Notes: a model not told the origin generated them from the letters alone. A stretch of 38,936 nt of DNA from an uncultured Lautropia sp. (GCA_938046755.1 CALIXC010000075.1:1-38936); one strand, 5' to 3'; positions 24,078 to 33,548 are shown, numbered from the stretch's first letter. Translations and numbers: made by a program.

Positions 24078-25190
24078 TCAGGGCTTTTTCAAGGCGCCCT
24101 GTGCGCGCACATCCGGCCTTCCGGCCAGGCCACTGTCTCCCGTGCCGTCTCCCACACTGTCACCGTCTCTCGCGCTGCCTTCCCCGCCGGCCTCACCTGC
24201 TGCCCGCCCGCCAGCACCGGCTGTGGCCCCACCGGGCACCGCGCCCTGCCGGCGCGCACGCGGATGCGCGGCGTCATAGACGGCCGCCAAGTGCTGGAAA
24301 TCCAGGGCCGTGTACACCTGCGTGGTACCGATGCTGGCATGGCCCAGCAGCTCCTGCACGGCTCGCAGATCGCCCGAGGACTGCAGCATGTGGCTGGCAA
24401 ACGAATGTCGCAGCACATGCGGGTGGATGTGCTGTGGCAAGCCGCGCCGCTGGGCCAGCGCATCCATCCGCAGCTGTACCGAGCGGTTGCTCAGCCGCCG
24501 CCCCTGCAGCGACAGGAAGAGCGGGGCGGTGTCGGCCGCCGGGTGCGCCGCCAGCCACTTCGCACGGATGTCCAGCCAGGCATCCAGCGCCGCCAGCGCG
24601 GCACGGCCAACCGGTACCATGCGACGTTTTCCGCCTTTACCCAACACCTGCACCTCAGCCGCCGGACGGTCCAGCCAAGCCGACGAACGGACCCCGTCGC
24701 CTGATGCCTGCAACCAACGGTGGTCCAGCGCCGTCAGCTCCGACAGGCGCAACCCGCTGGAATAGAAGAGTTCGGCCATGGCCCGATCGCGGCTGGCGGT
24801 GAAGGCCTGTTCGGTCTGCACCTGGCCATCGACCAGCTGCACGGCCTGGTCCACCGGCAGCGCCTTAGGCAAGCGGCGGGGACGCTTGGGAGGCCGAACC
24901 CCTTGCACAGGGTTGGCCAGAATCCGGCCATCTTCGGCCAAGGCATCGAAAAAGCCCCGCCACGCCGACAGCCGCCGTGCCAGCGAGGCCGGCGACAACC
25001 CATCACGGGCCGCTGCCGCCACCCAGCGCCGGATATCGGCCTCCTTCACGGCCACCCAGTCGGTGCGTTCCCCCATGCCGACCACCAGGGTCGCCAGGTC
25101 ACGCCGATAGGCATCCAGCGTATGCGCCGAGTAGCCGCGCTCGGTCTCCAGCCGCCGCAGCCAGGCGTCGATGTCGGTGCGGATGCTCAG
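24078..25190 (-). CDS. xerC: Tyrosine recombinase XerC
   Basis: A 370-aa recombinase that resolves chromosome dimers at dif with XerD. The N-terminal DNA-binding domain contains the family sequence LETERGYSAHTLDAYRRDL, which lies upstream of any in-frame ATG. A GTG at 25085 would delete it, so the start is placed at CTG 25190, with GAAGGA six bases before it. That CTG overlaps the DUF484 stop codon (CTGA). The catalytic set is visible: Arg in SSGLRLSEL, Lys in LGKGGKRR, His-x-x-Arg in HVLRHSF, His in LGHASIGTTQ and Tyr in VYT. The last ~55 residues are a Gly/Ala/Asp-rich tail beyond the usual end of XerC. Confidence 0.9.
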   Translation of the reverse strand: MSIRTDIDAWLRRLETERGYSAHTLDAYRRDLATLVVGMGERTDWVAVKEADIRRWVAAAARDGLSPASLARRLSAWRGFFDALAEDGRILANPVQGVRPPKRPRRLPKALPVDQAVQLVDGQVQTEQAFTASRDRAMAELFYSSGLRLSELTALDHRWLQASGDGVRSSAWLDRPAAEVQVLGKGGKRRMVPVGRAALAALDAWLDIRAKWLAAHPAADTAPLFLSLQGRRLSNRSVQLRMDALAQRRGLPQHIHPHVLRHSFASHMLQSSGDLRAVQELLGHASIGTTQVYTALDFQHLAAVYDAAHPRARRQGAVPGGATAGAGGRAAGEAGGEGSARDGDSVGDGTGDSGLAGRPDVRAQGALKKP

Positions 25191-25921
25191 GCCGATTCCT
25201 TCGGCGGCAGCGCCCGCGACAGCGAGGCGCCCGCCATGTCGGCCAGCTGTTCCAGCACCACGGTACCCATGCCCGCCTGGAAGCGGTTGGGGTCATGGCT
25301 GCCGATGACCAGCAGTCCAAAGCTTCGGACCTCGTTGCCCGCGCGCAGCGCCATGGCCGCCATCGAGGCCACTTCCTGACCGCGCTCCGGGAACCAGCCC
25401 AGGATCTCGTCCTGCGTGGCCGGACCGCAGTAGGGCTGCTCCAGCCGGTCGGCCCACTGCCGCAGGCTGGCTGATACCGGCCCCTGCGACGCTTCGGGCA
25501 GGTTCACCTCCGCCCACAGCCGCACCACCACGAAGGGCACATCGAAACCGCGCCGCAGGCCCGCGCACAGCAGCCCCGGCAGCCGCGCCGGGTCGCGCTC
25601 GCCCAGCAGTGCATGTGCCAGACCCTGCATCTTCATCGACAGCGCATCGTTGTCGCGGCCGATGCGCAGGAAGTCGGCCAGGCGCTTTTCCAGCATGCGA
25701 TTGGTGTCGCGCAGCACCGTCACCTGGCGCTCGATCAGCGAAATGGCCCGCCCCCCATGCGGATGGCGCAGCTTCAGCTGACTCAGCATGTCGCGCTGCG
25801 ACTCGAAGAACTCGGGGTTGCACTGCAGCCAGGCTGCCACCTCGTCGGCACCCAGCGCATCGATGTGCCGGCACTCGCCGGCCTCTCGGGGAGAGCCCCC
25901 CTGCAATGATGTGAAACTCAT
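25187..25921 (-). CDS. DUF484 family protein (GAF-like)
   Basis: A 244-aa protein of the family usually found between dapF and xerC in proteobacteria. The N-terminal part has VAAWLQCNPEFFESQRDML, then a helical stretch with SLIERQVTVLRDTNRMLEKRLADFL. The C-terminal half is GAF-like and ends LVIGSHDPNRFQAGMGTVVLEQLADM. Its biochemical role is not established; location suggests a function alongside XerC. The start is ATG at 25921 with AGGA 7 bases upstream. The final codon overlaps the proposed CTG start of xerC. The dapF stop lies 73 bases upstream. Confidence 0.9.
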   Translation of the reverse strand: MSFTSLQGGSPREAGECRHIDALGADEVAAWLQCNPEFFESQRDMLSQLKLRHPHGGRAISLIERQVTVLRDTNRMLEKRLADFLRIGRDNDALSMKMQGLAHALLGERDPARLPGLLCAGLRRGFDVPFVVVRLWAEVNLPEASQGPVSASLRQWADRLEQPYCGPATQDEILGWFPERGQEVASMAAMALRAGNEVRSFGLLVIGSHDPNRFQAGMGTVVLEQLADMAGASLSRALPPKESA

Positions 25922-25994
25922 CTTGAATCCTGCAAAGACATCGGCGCCAAACGGCCCACCCGAACGGGGCCGTGCTCGCACCGGGCGGCCCGCG

Positions 25995-26924
25995 TCAGCG
26001 TAAGGCTGTCTCGTCCGCCCCAGGCGGGTCGTCGGGCAGCTCGACCTCGGTGGAAAACACCGTCACGGCCGGACCTGCCAGGAAGGCCGGAGAACCTGGC
26101 CCCTCCCAACGGATGGTAAGCGTTCCCCCCAGCGCCCTGACCCGGACCTCATGATCCAGCAGCCCTTGTTGCATGCCCGCAACAGCGGCCGCACAGGCCC
26201 CGGTCCCGCAGGCCAGTGTCTCGCCCGCACCGCGCTCGAACACCCGCAACGCGATCTCGTCGCGCGACAGCACCTGCATGAAACCTGCATTGACCCGCGC
26301 TGGAAAGCGCGGATTCAGCTCGATCAACCGCCCCTCGATCTGCACCGGCGCCTGCTGCACATCCTCGACCACCTGCACCGCGTGCGGGTTGCCCATGGAC
26401 ACCAGCGCCACCTCGCGCGTGAAGACCTCGCCGTGCGACGCCTCCAGCGCCAGCGGCCACAGCATGGCCTGGCCGCGCTGCCGGGGCACCAGCCCCCGCG
26501 TGGAAAACGGCAGCCTTCCCGGATCGAATGAGGGCTCGCCCATGTTCACCTCCACCCCGCCGTCGGGCAGCAACCGGGGCGAGATGATACCGCCGCGCGT
26601 CAGCACGCGGATCCGATCCCGGTCGGTCAGCCCCTGCTCGTGCACGAAGCGCACGAAGCAGCGCGCACCGTTGCCGCACTGCTCCACCTCGATGCCGTCG
26701 GCATTGATGATCCGGTAGACGAAATCCAGCCCGTCCGGCCCGGCCGCCGCCACCTGTTCCGCCGTGGGGCGCTCGACGATCAGGATCTGGTCGGCCCCCA
26801 CCCCCACATGGCGATCGGCCAGCCAGCGCCACTGCGCCAGCGTCACCGGCGGCATACCGCGGGTGGCATCGATCACCACGAAATCGTTGCCGGCACCGTG
26901 CATCTTCGTGAGCCGAAGCTTCAT
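25995..26924 (-). CDS. dapF: Diaminopimelate epimerase
   Basis: A 309-aa enzyme converting LL- to meso-diaminopimelate for lysine and peptidoglycan synthesis in the cytoplasm. The two catalytic cysteines are in VEQCGNGARCF and ETLACGTGACAA. The N-terminus KMHGAGNDFVVID and the substrate-binding MGNPHAVQVVED motif are canonical. The start is ATG at 26924, with GGGAGG just upstream; it overlaps the stop codon of the acyltransferase gene (ATGA). The length is slightly above the usual 270-290 residues because of short insertions. It belongs to a tightly packed set running from lpxL to xerC. Confidence 0.95.
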   Translation of the reverse strand: MKLRLTKMHGAGNDFVVIDATRGMPPVTLAQWRWLADRHVGVGADQILIVERPTAEQVAAAGPDGLDFVYRIINADGIEVEQCGNGARCFVRFVHEQGLTDRDRIRVLTRGGIISPRLLPDGGVEVNMGEPSFDPGRLPFSTRGLVPRQRGQAMLWPLALEASHGEVFTREVALVSMGNPHAVQVVEDVQQAPVQIEGRLIELNPRFPARVNAGFMQVLSRDEIALRVFERGAGETLACGTGACAAAVAGMQQGLLDHEVRVRALGGTLTIRWEGPGSPAFLAGPAVTVFSTEVELPDDPPGADETALR

Positions 26925-27874
26925 GCCGACCTCCCGTCGGTGGCCGGGCCATTGTCCTCCAGCGGCACCACCTCGGTCTCGGTATCGGGCATGGGCCGGC
27001 CATCCACCCGGTACGGATCCGGCTCGCCCGGCGGCCGGGTCTTGAAGCGCTTGTGCGTCCACAGGTACTGCGCCGGCGCTTCCAGCACCCGCGCCTCGAT
27101 GAATTCGTTCATCCGCCGGGTAGCAGCCTCCAGGTCATCTCCGGGGAAATCCTCCCAGGCGGGATAGAACGTCGTCCGATAGCCGGTGTCGGTCATCAGC
27201 GTCACGCAGGGCAGCACCCGGGCACCGGTCATCTGCGCCAGCCGCGCCACCGAGGTCACCGTCGCCGCCGGCACGCCGAAGAACGGCACGAAGACCGAAT
27301 CGCGCGCCCCGAGGTCCATGTCGGGCAGGAAATAGAAAGGCACCCCTTCGCGGATCTTTCGGATCGCGCCGCGCAACCCGTCCTGACGGGACAGCACCAC
27401 CGCGCCGCTGAAGCGGGCCCGGCCCTTGCGCATCTCCTCGTTGAATACCTTATTCTTCTGGTTGGCGAACATGGTGAACATGGTGCGATCGATGGACAGG
27501 CGCGTGCCGCCCGCATCCATCCCCAGAAAATGGGGGGCCAGCAGAATCAGCGGCTTGCCGGCCAGCTCGTCGAACAGGTGGACATTCTCCAGCTGCACCA
27601 GCTTGCGGAGGTACTCCACCGGCCGGTACCACAGCATGAAACGGTCCAGGAAGCTGCGCGCGAAGAACTTGCAGTGCGCCAGGATGAGGGCCTCACGTTC
27701 GTGCTCGGGCATCTGCGGGAAACACAGTCGCAAGTTCACCCGAGCGATGTGGGTGCGTCGCCGTACCCCGTGGTACAGCACCACGCCCGCCAGATTGCCC
27801 AGACGACGCAGCCAGGAATACGGCAGCGCTGCCAGCATGCGGAATACTGCCAGCAGAATGCGCGACACGTTCAC
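26921..27874 (-). CDS. Lipid A biosynthesis acyltransferase, LpxL/HtrB family (copy 1)
   Basis: A 317-aa inner-membrane enzyme that adds a secondary acyl chain to Kdo-lipid IVA-type precursors from acyl-ACP. A hydrophobic N-terminal segment (residues 5-20) anchors it. The catalytic H-x4-D motif is APHFLGMD, near residue 108. Further conserved stretches are NQKNKVFNEEMRKGRARF, PFYFLPDMDLG and FFGVPAATVTSVARLAQMTGARVLP. The C-terminal EAPAQYLWTHKRFKTRPPGE is the family end signature. The start ATG at 27874 is 6 bases after the preceding acyltransferase stop codon. Two acyltransferase genes in a row suggest one places each secondary chain; which copy does which is not decidable here. Confidence 0.92.
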   Translation of the reverse strand: MNVSRILLAVFRMLAALPYSWLRRLGNLAGVVLYHGVRRRTHIARVNLRLCFPQMPEHEREALILAHCKFFARSFLDRFMLWYRPVEYLRKLVQLENVHLFDELAGKPLILLAPHFLGMDAGGTRLSIDRTMFTMFANQKNKVFNEEMRKGRARFSGAVVLSRQDGLRGAIRKIREGVPFYFLPDMDLGARDSVFVPFFGVPAATVTSVARLAQMTGARVLPCVTLMTDTGYRTTFYPAWEDFPGDDLEAATRRMNEFIEARVLEAPAQYLWTHKRFKTRPPGEPDPYRVDGRPMPDTETEVVPLEDNGPATDGRSA

Positions 27875-27880
27875 CGGTTG

Positions 27881-28819
27881 CTATCCTCCAGATTCGGGAT
27901 GAACCGGCGGGATGCAGCCCATGGCCATGTTCACCTCGGGGTTTCGGGCCGGCGGCGTCATGCCGGCCGGCACCTTGTAACGGTTGTAGTTCCAGACGTA
28001 CTGCTCGGGACGCTGCCGCACCAGCGCCTCGATGCGGGCATTGAGGGTGGCCGGGTCCGGCAGACCATCCAGATCCTCAACCTCCACCTCCCAGCCCCGA
28101 CCGTCGGCTTGGCGCCACACTGCCATCAAGCATACACGGGCCCCGGTCTTTTGCGCCAGCCGAAGCGGCAGGGTCATGGTGAAGGCCGGCCGGCCAAAGA
28201 AGTTGGCCCAGAGCCCATCACCGGCCGAGGGCACCTGATCGGGCAGAATGCCCACCGCCTCCCCTCGCTTCAGGGCGCGCAGCAGCGCCCGCACCCCCGA
28301 GGTGTCGGCCGGCACCGGCGTCACCCCGGTCTGCGACCGCCCCACCCGCAGCAGCCGATGCATGGCGGGATGACGCGGCGCCTTGTACAGCACGGTAATG
28401 GGCGCCGTCAGACCATAGGCACGCGCCCCCAGCTCGAAACAGCCGATGTGCGGCGTCAGGATGATCAGGCCGCGCTGATCGCCCGCAGCCTGGCGCGCCA
28501 GGGTCTCCTGGGCCAGACGGGTCATGGCCTCATGACCGCTGCGGGCCAGCAGATCAGCGTCGGGCCGAAACCACACATAGGCACTCTCGATAGCTGCCTT
28601 TCCGGCCGCCGAAGCACTGCTCCAGGCCAGCCGGCGGCTGTATAACCCTGCCGTCTTCAGGTTATTGCAGGTCTTGCGGCGCAGGTCGGCGCTACAAACA
28701 TAGGCCAGCCGTCCCAAGCAACCTCCCACGGCATGCAGCAGCGGCAAAGGCAGCCGCCCCAGGCCTTTCACCGTCCGGACCAGAACGGCAGAAATGCGGC
28801 AGGTGTGATCGATTTCCAT
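27881..28819 (-). CDS. Lipid A biosynthesis acyltransferase, LpxL/LpxM family (copy 2)
   Basis: A 312-aa paralog of the next gene. The catalytic motif is TPHIGCFE, with Glu in place of the Asp of H-x4-D, as in many family members. It also has VLYKAPRHPAMHRLLRVGR, VGILPDQVPSAGDGLWANFFGRPA and the closing PEQYVWNYNRYK. The start is ATG at 28819 (MEIDHTC); a longer TTG form at 29038 would run through the divergent metK leader and is rejected. Its start lies 22 bases from the metK -10 box, so the two divergent promoters must overlap. It heads the - strand run lpxL-lpxL-dapF-DUF484-xerC. Confidence 0.9.
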   Translation of the reverse strand: MEIDHTCRISAVLVRTVKGLGRLPLPLLHAVGGCLGRLAYVCSADLRRKTCNNLKTAGLYSRRLAWSSASAAGKAAIESAYVWFRPDADLLARSGHEAMTRLAQETLARQAAGDQRGLIILTPHIGCFELGARAYGLTAPITVLYKAPRHPAMHRLLRVGRSQTGVTPVPADTSGVRALLRALKRGEAVGILPDQVPSAGDGLWANFFGRPAFTMTLPLRLAQKTGARVCLMAVWRQADGRGWEVEVEDLDGLPDPATLNARIEALVRQRPEQYVWNYNRYKVPAGMTPPARNPEVNMAMGCIPPVHPESGG

Positions 28820-28840
28820 GGCGTGGCAAGGCACCGTCGC

Positions 28841-28846
28841 TATAAT
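28841..28846 (+). promoter_or_regulatory. -10 box of metK
   Basis: A perfect TATAAT on the + strand. Transcription would begin near 28853, leaving a leader of roughly 210 bases. No good -35 box lies 16-18 bases upstream, which suggests help from an activator. Confidence 0.6.
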
Positions 28847-28860
28847 TTGCACCGTGGCCA

Positions 28861-29020
28861 CCGAGTTAATTGGGACAACTTGCGGGGTGGCCGACGGTCC
28901 GGGCTGATGCCCAAGACCGTATTGAAGCAAATTACTGTGTTCCGCTAAAGCGTCGCGGCTTCCCAGGAAGCTGGCAACGCCGGAAAAACGACAGGTTGCT
29001 GTACCTGCCGGCCGTTCCGG
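28861..29020 (+). promoter_or_regulatory. Structured 5' leader of metK, candidate cis-regulatory RNA
   Basis: Three hairpin regions are visible. The first is an irregular stem: TAAT/ATTA (28867-28870 with 28931-28934), TTGC/GCAA (28880-28883 with 28927-28930) and a compound hairpin ACGGTC-GGGC/GCCC-GACCGT (28894-28920), with a 9-base one-sided bulge. The second is GCTTC/GAAGC (28958-28971). The third is CCGGAA/TTCCGG (28980-29020), enclosing CAGGT/ACCTG. The layout does not match SAM-I, SAM-II or SAH riboswitch consensus as I know them. Since MetK makes SAM, a SAM- or methionine-related control RNA is a natural guess, but it is only inference. Confidence 0.45.
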
Positions 29021-29061
29021 ACCCAACGCCCAATCCAAATTCTTTCGGGAAAGCCCCCACC

Positions 29062-30225
29062 ATGAGCGAATACCTCTTCACCTCCGAGTCCGTCTCCGAA
29101 GGTCACCCCGACAAGGTCGCCGACCAGATCTCCGACGCCATCCTGGACGCCCTGCTGGCTCAGGACCCCAAGTCGCGCGTGGCCGCCGAGACGCTGTGCA
29201 CCACCGGTCTGGTGCTGCTGGCCGGCGAGATCACCTCCAGGGCCAACATCGACTACATCGGCGTGGCCCGTGACACCATCGCGCGCATCGGCTACGACAA
29301 CACCGAATACGGCATCGACTACAAGGGCTGCTCGGTGCAAGTCGCCTACGACAAGCAGAGTCCCGACATCGCCCAGGGCGTCGACCGTGCCGAGGACGAC
29401 AACCTCGACCAGGGCGCCGGCGACCAGGGCCTGATGTTCGGCTACGCCTGCGACGAGACCCCGGTGCTGATGCCGGCTGCCATCTACTATGCGCACCGCA
29501 TCGTCGAGCGCCAGGCCAGCCTGCGCCGCGACGGCCGTCTCCCCTGGCTGCGTCCCGACGCCAAGTCGCAGGTCACGCTGCGCTACGTCGACGGCCGCCC
29601 GCACTCCATCGACACCATCGTGCTGTCCACCCAGCACCACCCCGATATTGCCCAGAAGGACCTGAAAGAGGCGGTCATCGAGGAAATCGTCAAGCCGGTG
29701 CTGCCGGCCGACCTGGTCAAGGGTGACATCAAGTACCTGATCAACCCCACCGGCCGCTTCGTCATCGGCGGCCCGCAGGGTGACTGCGGCCTCACCGGCC
29801 GCAAGATCATCGTCGACACCTACGGCGGTGCCGCACCGCACGGCGGTGGTGCCTTCTCCGGCAAGGACCCGTCCAAGGTCGACCGCTCGGCCGCCTACGC
29901 CGCCCGCTACGTGGCCAAGAACATCGTGGCTGCCGGCCTGGCCAAGCGCTGCACGGTGCAGATCAGCTACGCCATCGGCGTGGCCAAGCCCACGTCCATC
30001 CTGGTCGATACCCATGGTACCGGCAAGGTCTCCGACGAGAAGCTCACCGCCCTGGTGCGCAAACACTTCGACCTGCGTCCGAAGGGCATCGTCCAGATGC
30101 TGGACCTGCTGCGCCCCATCTACGGCAAGACGGCCGCCTACGGCCACTTCGGCCGCGAGGAGCCCGAGTTCACCTGGGAAGCCGTCGACAAGGCGGTCGC
30201 CCTGCGTGCCGACGCCGGTCTCTGA
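29062..30225 (+). CDS. metK: S-adenosylmethionine synthetase
   Basis: A 387-aa enzyme making SAM from methionine and ATP in the cytoplasm, usually as a tetramer. It has the N-terminal FTSESVSEGHPDKVADQISDA with the ATP/metal-binding His-Pro-Asp, the GAGDQGLMFGYA hexapeptide region, and GGGAFSGKDPSKVDRSAAY for the phosphate-binding loop. The start ATG at 29062 gives the standard N-terminus MSEYLFTSES; a longer in-frame form reads through the leader and is rejected. The ribosome site is weak (GGGA about 12 bases upstream), consistent with controlled translation. It begins a SAM-cycle cluster with ahcY and metF downstream. Confidence 0.97.
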   Translation: MSEYLFTSESVSEGHPDKVADQISDAILDALLAQDPKSRVAAETLCTTGLVLLAGEITSRANIDYIGVARDTIARIGYDNTEYGIDYKGCSVQVAYDKQSPDIAQGVDRAEDDNLDQGAGDQGLMFGYACDETPVLMPAAIYYAHRIVERQASLRRDGRLPWLRPDAKSQVTLRYVDGRPHSIDTIVLSTQHHPDIAQKDLKEAVIEEIVKPVLPADLVKGDIKYLINPTGRFVIGGPQGDCGLTGRKIIVDTYGGAAPHGGGAFSGKDPSKVDRSAAYAARYVAKNIVAAGLAKRCTVQISYAIGVAKPTSILVDTHGTGKVSDEKLTALVRKHFDLRPKGIVQMLDLLRPIYGKTAAYGHFGREEPEFTWEAVDKAVALRADAGL

Positions 30226-30234
30226 TCGGCCATC

Positions 30235-30301
30235 CGGCCGCCCCGACCTGCCGTTGCGCAGTCGCCACATGGCATCACCGTGCAACAGATCGGGGCGGCC
30301 G
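30235..30301 (+). terminator. Long inverted repeat between metK and ahcY
   Basis: CGGCCGCCCCGA (30235-30246) pairs perfectly with TCGGGGCGGCCG (30290-30301), 12 bp across 43 bases that contain further complementary pieces (TTGC/GCAA). It begins nine bases after the metK stop codon. Without a T-run it is probably a 3'-end hairpin or a factor-dependent terminator isolating metK from the ahcY promoter. Confidence 0.45.
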
Positions 30302-30324
30302 TCCCCAAATTGCGGATGGCAGCC

Positions 30325-30330
30325 TATAAT
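30325..30330 (+). promoter_or_regulatory. -10 box of ahcY
   Basis: A perfect TATAAT 18 bases before the first paired base of the SAH riboswitch, so transcription near 30337 would include the whole aptamer. The -35 region is poor, as for metK. Confidence 0.6.
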
Positions 30331-30347
30331 GCCCGCCATCCCGTCAT

Positions 30348-30420
30348 GTCGAGAAGCGTTGCGACCAGGAATTCCCTCCTGGCCAGGCTCGACCTGATCA
30401 GAACGAAACGACGCTTGCAT
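30348..30420 (+). promoter_or_regulatory. S-adenosylhomocysteine (SAH) riboswitch
   Basis: The sequence follows the known SAH aptamer. P1 is GTCGAG/CTCGAC (30348-30353 with 30388-30393). The conserved core AGCGTTGCGACC follows, then the P2 hairpin CCAGGA/TCCTGG (30365-30370 with 30377-30382) and GCCAGGCTC. The pseudoknot/P4 pairing is AAGCGT/ACGCTT (30354-30359 with 30411-30416), ending GCTTGCATC. SAH riboswitches raise expression of SAH-recycling genes when SAH builds up, and the gene downstream is ahcY. Confidence 0.93.
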
Positions 30421-30450
30421 CCCATCCAACGGCTGCAGGCGTCTTTTTTT
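30410..30450 (+). terminator. SAH-controlled intrinsic terminator before ahcY
   Basis: GACGCTTGCA (30410-30419) pairs over 10 bp, including one G-T, with TGCAGGCGTC (30434-30443), followed at once by seven Ts (30444-30450). The 5' arm is the same stretch that forms P4 of the riboswitch, so ligand-bound aptamer and terminator exclude each other. A second hairpin, GCTGCAGGC/GCCTGCAGC (30432-30440 with 30451-30459), competes for the 3' arm. Confidence 0.8.
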
Positions 30451-30507
30451 GCCTGCAGCGGCACCCCAGCCATTCAGCCATGGGTGCCAACCCAATCCGG
30501 AGCCCAC

Positions 30508-31916
<1,409 letters not shown>

Positions 31917-31917
<1 letters not shown>

Positions 31918-32690
31918 TGTCCACGCGCGCGGATGTCGCGCTAGTCGCGCGGGGCCTGGCCAGGTCCCGCACGCTGGCACGACGGCTGATCGAGGCAGGC
32001 GCCGTCCTCACCGACGGCCCGGGCGGCGAAGTCCCCGTGACACGCGCCGCCCAGCCCATCTTCCCCGACCAGCCCCTGCGCGTCCTGGAATCCGAAACGA
32101 CCCGTTTCGTCTCGCGGGGCGGCAACAAGCTCGATGCCGCCCTGCAGGCTGCCGGCGTCGACTGCACCGGCCTCGATGCACTCGATGTCGGCATGTCCAC
32201 CGGCGGCTTCACCCACTGCCTGCTGGCGCGCGGCGCACGGCAGGTGCTGGGCATCGAAGTCGGCCACGGCCAGCTCGATCCCGTCCTGGCCGCCGATCCC
32301 CGGGTGCTCTGTCTGGAGCACACCCACATCCGCGACGTGCATCTGGCCGACCTGCGGCTGCCCGACGGCACCGCGCCTGCCCAGGGCTTCGCACTCATCG
32401 TCGTCGACCTCTCCTTCATTGCCGCCAGCCACCTGCTGGACAAGCTGGCCACGCTGGCCGCACCGGGCGCTCGACTGACCTGCCTCATCAAGCCCCAGTT
32501 CGAACTGGGCCCCCAGGCCCGCAACCGCCAGGGCATCGTCCGCGCCGACGCCGACCTCGACGGCCTGCGCCGTGACGTCATCCAGCGTGCAGAAGACGCC
32601 GGCTGGCAGGTCAACGACTGGCAACGCTGCGCCCTCGTTGGCGGCGACGGCAACCAGGAGTACTTTCTGATCGCCACCCGCAGGCCCTGA
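31917..32690 (+). CDS. TlyA/RrmJ-type RNA methyltransferase with S4 domain
   Basis: A 257-aa protein. An S4 RNA-binding domain at residues 1-60 (LARSRTLARRLIEAGAVLTDG) is followed by an FtsJ-like Rossmann methyltransferase domain. This has RFVSRGGNKLDAAL, ALDVGMSTGGFTHCLLARGA (SAM site) and VVDLSFIA, with LIKPQFE near residue 198 supplying the catalytic Lys. Mycobacterial TlyA 2'-O-methylates rRNA; some family members are called hemolysin A for historical reasons. The start ATG overlaps the ahcY stop, so it is translated with ahcY and falls under the same riboswitch. It is a SAM-using enzyme placed inside the SAM-recycling operon. Confidence 0.88.
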
Positions 32691-32711
32691 ACCCCGTCTT
32701 CCCCTCACACC

Positions 32712-33548
32712 ATGACCCGACAAGCCCCCTCGCTCAGCTTCGAGTTCTTCCCGCCCGCCACCGACGCCGGCGCCCAGAAGCTGCTCGAAACCCACCGCGC
32801 CCTGCAGGCCCTGCAGCCCGAATACTTCAGCGTCACCTTCGGTGCCGGCGGCAGCACCCAGGCCCGCACCGCCGAGGCCGTCACCAACCTGACCGCCGCC
32901 GGCTCGGAAGTGGCCCCGCACCTGACCTGCGTGGGCGCCACCCGCGACAGCATCCGTGAACTGCTGGACGGCTACCGCGCCCAGGGCGTCAAGCGCCTGG
33001 TGGCCCTGCGCGGCGACCTGCCCTCCGGCACCATGTCCCTGGGCGACTTCCAGCACGCCACCGACCTGGTGCGCTTCGTGCGCGAGCACAGCGGCGACTG
33101 GTTCACCATCGAAGTGGCGGCCTACCCCGAAATGCACCCCCAAGCCACCTCGCCCGACGCCGACCTGGCGCGCTTCGCCGAGAAAGTGGCGGCCGGTGCA
33201 GATTCGGCCATCACCCAGTACTTCTACAACGCCGACGCCTACTTCAGCTTCGTTGAGCGGGCGCGAGCTGCCGGTGTCTCCATCCCCATCGTGCCCGGCA
33301 TCATGCCCATCCTCAACTACACCCAGCTGTCGCGCTTCTCGGACAACTGCGGTGCCGAGATCCCGCGCTGGATCCGCCTGCGCCTGGCCGCCTTCCACGA
33401 CGACATGGACTCGCTACGCGCCTTCGGCCACGACGTGGTCGTGGAGCTGTGCGACCGGCTGCTGGCCGGCGGCGCCCCCGGCATCCACTTCTACACCATG
33501 AACCAAGCCGGCCCCTGCGCCGCCATCTGGCAGGCGCTCAAGCGCTAA
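32712..33548 (+). CDS. metF: Methylenetetrahydrofolate reductase
   Basis: A 278-aa flavoenzyme reducing 5,10-methylene-THF to 5-methyl-THF, the methyl donor for methionine synthesis. Typical sequences are LSFEFFPPATDAGAQKL with the catalytic Glu, SVTFGAGGSTQ, PHLTCVGATR, VALRGDLPSG, TQYFYNADAYF and PIVPGIMPI. The start ATG is 21 bases after the methyltransferase stop codon, so it is probably the third gene of the ahcY operon. With metK and ahcY it completes most of the SAM cycle; methionine synthase is not in the window. Confidence 0.96.
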   Translation: MTRQAPSLSFEFFPPATDAGAQKLLETHRALQALQPEYFSVTFGAGGSTQARTAEAVTNLTAAGSEVAPHLTCVGATRDSIRELLDGYRAQGVKRLVALRGDLPSGTMSLGDFQHATDLVRFVREHSGDWFTIEVAAYPEMHPQATSPDADLARFAEKVAAGADSAITQYFYNADAYFSFVERARAAGVSIPIVPGIMPILNYTQLSRFSDNCGAEIPRWIRLRLAAFHDDMDSLRAFGHDVVVELCDRLLAGGAPGIHFYTMNQAGPCAAIWQALKR

